Source: Smallanthus sonchifolius (Eukaryota; Streptophyta; Magnoliopsida; Asterales; Asteraceae). From it: a DNA stretch of 64,000 nucleotides. A program made the position numbers and the translations under genes. Shown one piece after another: positions 61,252 through 64,000 of this stretch. Each line of letters starts with the position of its first letter. The stretch's first letter is position 1. Where the stretch lies: contig CM042023.1 of assembly GCA_023525975.1 (NCBI GenBank), forward strand, positions 62,001-126,000, written 5' to 3'. The notes beneath the pieces are model-generated. The model ran no database searches. It was not told where the DNA came from and was given only the letters and a program-made list of their open reading frames with translations.

Positions 61252-62311
61252 CTAGGTTTATGCTATATGCTTCTTTATTCCTTTCGTATGCGAGTATAAA
61301 ATTAACTCATTCCTAGCACAAAAGTGGATTCCTCACCTCACATATATGTTTGTATGTATAAAGTAAGCAATAAGACATATAGTCCCTCCATCTCTTAGAA
61401 GCTGCAATAATTACTTCTCCTTGAAAATTGGAACACTTTTTCTTTTTGGCAAATTACAAAGTAGAGCTACCTGTTGTGTGTCCATAACATTTCTTTATTT
61501 TGTGATTAAAAGAGGACCTAACAAAATGATCAAAACACTAGAGCTGAATCAAACTAGTAATTTTGAAAGGAGTGCATCAATAATCTACATTGTGTTGTTA
61601 AAATCCTCTTTATTTATCAAATTACAAATAGCCTTCAAAATTTTGCATGAAAATGGTCCAAGGAAAGCAATTAAAAAAGGTGTGAGTGGTTGTATTAAAC
61701 CACCATGTGATTTGAATACTGTAAACCAAACAATTTGGTAATGAATACAGATTCATTAAACATTTATAAACCAGACAACTGGTAGGATAATAGAAAGATA
61801 GAATTCGTAATTTCAGATTTGGATAAAAAGTAGCAAACCTCGGGACATCAAGGGGGATGATCGGTCAACGATCTGAGTATTTTTGGATATGAAATTGGGT
61901 AATTTTTTTTATTCATATTCACTCTTCTTCGAGAATAGGTAATTTTTTTTATTCATATTTTTGTCAGAACCCGTCCTGACCCGAGCCAAATACAAGGTGT
62001 TTTTAAATCGGCTCATTCTGACCTGTTTTTCCGGGCTTAAATTTAATTGTAAGTTGTAACATGAGTTTTATATCAAAATCCTATCTTTTGACAGTTTGAC
62101 CTTATGAATCAATTTCCCTTGCTTGGTTTCAACATATTTACAACACTCGTGGAAAGAAAAGCCATAAATTAATTTGCATACTACTTGTTTCTAATAAATT
62201 AATTTGAAAAAACCTGAACCAATTGCAAATTTTAAAACTCTTGGGGGGGGGGGGGGGGGGGCATCTCAAGCAGATGACAAATAGTAGACATTTATTATGA
62301 AGTCATTTTAC
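61252..62311. other. intergenic, no gene seen
   Basis: AT-rich, with a 106-codon frame at 61421-61741 of low complexity and no known motif. A short direct repeat, GGTAATTTTTTTTATTCATA, occurs at about 61899 and 61937. I see no exons linking the Rieske and aspartokinase remnants. Confidence 0.5.
62243..62261. repeat. poly-G tract (19 G)
   Basis: Nineteen consecutive G. It could form a quadruplex and is also a place where assembly or polishing errors are likely. Confidence 0.9.
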
Positions 62312-62625
62312 CTTAGCAAGAAATCCAAATTGACCTAGCATACGAGTGCTAACAATGTCTAACATGGTTACATTACGCTTCAAAACAATGCTGGTTAGTA
62401 CTGCCTGAAAATGAGATGAATAGACATTATATTAGTCTTATAAAGTTCTAATTACCAGTTAGTAGCTAGCTTTGACATTTTTTTCCAGAGTATAGTGCTA
62501 CTGACCTTACTCATATCTCTTGATTTAGTTATTAAGGTACCTGGAGCATTAGGGTTATAAGAATTTTTAACCCTAACAGGTATATCACCCTCTCTTGCAG
62601 GCCTCATAGATTGTGGATGTAGGAC
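62312..62625 (-). pseudogene. two exons of a monofunctional aspartokinase (isolated fragment)
   Basis: Exon 62625-62506 encodes 40 residues beginning VLHPQSMRPAREGDIPVRVK, the end of the kinase domain. Exon 62404-62312 encodes 31 residues (VLTSIVLKRNVTMLDIVSTR…), the start of the ACT regulatory domain. Splice sites are canonical and both exons keep phase 0. Aspartokinase phosphorylates aspartate as the first step to Lys, Thr and Met in plastids. The preceding and following exons were not found in 59963-64000. This is either a truncated copy or a gene whose other exons lie off the right edge and were lost on the left. Confidence 0.8.
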
Positions 62626-62696
62626 CTATTGAAAGAGTACAAGAAAATAATAACATCATAATTGTTTAGTTTCCCAACTATTTGTCATAAATAGTG

Positions 62697-62957
62697 CCTA
62701 GAGGTGGCAAAATCGGCGGATGCGGTAGCGGGTCAAAAACGGGTAATTTTGGTACAAGTCAGGTCGACCCAAAGCAACTTTTGTTTTATTTGTAATTTTT
62801 TTTTATAAATATCATGTTACATATAATTACAAAAAGTATATTATCACAATGACAATCTAATGTTTTGAATAAAGCGGTTTAGTAGATTAAAAATAGACTT
62901 TTTGGACAAACTTTTGACCCATACAAGAGTAAATGGGTCATAATTGCCACGTCTAGG
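62697..62957. mobile_element. MITE with CCTAGAGGTGGCAA ends
   Basis: The ends CCTAGAGGTGGCAA and TTGCCACGTCTAGG form a 14-bp inverted repeat with one mismatch. The interior has GGGTCAAAAACGGGT and GACCCATACAAGAGTAAATG blocks. It is the best-preserved of three related copies in the window (see 23573 and 53686). Confidence 0.75.
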
Positions 62958-62997
62958 GCTGTAAATGAACCAAATGGAATGAAGCCTTGTTCGTGTC

Positions 62998-63165
62998 CGT
63001 CTATGCAGTCGATAACACCGATATATCGGTGATATCTCGGATATTGGCCCATCTATAGAATATCGGTCCTAAATATCGGTGCCGAGAATATCGGCGATAT
63101 TTACCGATATATCGCCGATATTCTAACTTCAAAATATCGGTGTTTTGACCGAGATTATCGGTTTG
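62998..63165. repeat. cluster of ATATCGG/CCGATAT words
   Basis: About a dozen ATATCGG, CCGATAT and TATCGCCGATA words on both strands in 170 bases. The words are near-palindromic. The class of repeat is not recognised. Confidence 0.7.
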
Positions 63166-63739
63166 CCTAAGTTGGGCCTTTTTGATATTAGTCTGCCCAT
63201 TCTACTATTAAAAAGTGTTAGCCCAACTTCAAAACCATAAACAAAAGCCCAAAACCCATGGAATTAAATGACCTAACAAGCTGCTAAGATGCAATCGGAG
63301 GTTCCCACGCTGCTCGGCTGCTGAGTGACCTGCAATCCAACTCCAATCGGGCTTGTTTGGCTGCAATCGAGCATCGGCAACTCCAATCGCACACCCAAAC
63401 AAGCTGCTGACCTGCAATCTAACTCCAATCGGGCATCGGCTGAGTTTTAATTTGACTATTAATAAACAATATCATATGTTTTTAAAATCACCTACCCAAA
63501 TTTTAACTTTAAATAAACTTTATATATGATTTAACATATAAATAAACTATATGTACAACCTAAAAAGTTATATGTAATTTTATTAAAAAGAAAGTGAGAA
63601 ACGATAAAGAAAGCCTTTTAAGCTAAAAAGCATCATGCATCTCATCCATGTCCTCTCATCTTTCCTGACACAAAGATTCATGCTCTTAGACTCCAAGCTA
63701 CAGGTTGCTCCCCTCCCTTAGCTTGCAGGGGAATATTAG
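63166..63739. other. repeat-like intergenic DNA
   Basis: 63285-63440 contains imperfect repeats of GACCTGCAATC.AACTCCAATCGGGC. The rest is AT-rich. No gene is seen; the minus-strand frame at 63229-63417 is driven by the repeats. Confidence 0.4.
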
Positions 63740-64000
63740 TGTTAGGAATCAAGTGGCGCAGCGGAAACCAAGATTTAAACACGCAAAACGAACAGAAAAA
63801 TAAAAGCAAATAGGAATACAACAGTTTGACGTGGTTCGGTCTCAGTAACGTTCACGGGCTGCAACTAAGTATTTTTATTATGCTCATTACAAAAGATTAC
63901 AATTACATGACTAAATATATACAGAGATAAAACTAGGGTTAATAAACTTATGGACCAAGAAACCAAAACCGGGCCTTCCATCTGAAACATAAGAGCCAGC
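63740..64000 (-). mobile_element. partial LTR, copia-like, running off the window
   Basis: On the minus strand the sequence reads through a GTAATGAGCATAATAAAAAT-type polyadenylation area, then GAGACCGAACCACGTCAAAC and GGTTTCCGCTGCGCC, and ends CTAACA at 63740. This is the usual 3' part of many plant Ty1/copia LTRs. No primer site follows beyond 63739, so this is the outer end of a 3' LTR or a solo LTR. Confidence 0.55.

Noticed and set aside
1..64000. CRISPR arrays, bacterial operons, organelle genome segments
   Set aside because: Repeat structure, introns and protein content are all nuclear plant; no spacer-repeat array or organelle gene order was seen.

Overview
The window is eukaryotic nuclear DNA from a plant. 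The genes are split by short GT-AG introns and encode plastid and mitochondrial functions. About two thirds of the sequence is retrotransposon-derived. Protein and element types (Del/Tekay-like gypsy, Tat-like gypsy, Cassandra, DUF4283 LINE) point to a eudicot; Asteraceae is my inference from the style of the repeats and was not tested.

Layout. 1-11596 is a head-to-tail chain of LINE-type elements, with a degenerate telomere-like (CCCTAAA)n tract after each 3' tail; the middle copy carries broken ORF1 (DUF4283 + CCHC knuckle) and ORF2 (endonuclease-RT-zf-RVT). 11597-17727 is non-coding LTR material with an array of small hairpins. 17775-18797 is a minus-strand Cassandra-type TRIM whose LTRs carry 5S rRNA-like sequence. 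18798-20075 is a decayed Tat/Ogre-type pol fragment. 21023-29240 (minus) is a complete 24-exon importin-beta family gene with a TRIM-like element and MITEs in its introns; its expected ATG reads CTG. 29441-31660 is mostly anonymous. 31680-49306 is a nested retrotransposon stack: an old gypsy 3' LTR holds a 3.3-kb minus-strand solo LTR (TSD AGTTC), which in turn holds a 9.9-kb Tekay-type element (TSD TTTCG) and a second solo LTR.

The gene-rich part follows. 49604-54451 (+) is an 18-exon acetyl-CoA synthetase with one GC-AG intron. 54872-57870 (-) is a 15-exon DUF3754 protein, and 58785-59739 (+) is the 4-exon cytochrome b6 heme-attachment factor CCB1. All three exon models sum to a multiple of three (701, 487 and 249 aa), as does the importin (1008 aa), which supports the splice calls. 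The right end holds a Rieske iron-sulfur protein pseudogene, a tRNA-derived SINE with an 18-bp target duplication, MITEs, two isolated aspartokinase exons and part of another LTR at the edge.

The genes are ordinary single-copy housekeeping loci and do not form a pathway together; ACS and CCB1 both act in plastids in known plants. The unusual content is structural: the LINE/telomere-repeat chain, a 1-kb inversion inside one LTR of the Tekay element, the tandem Cassandra, the missing ATG of the importin gene, and gene fragments stranded among repeats.
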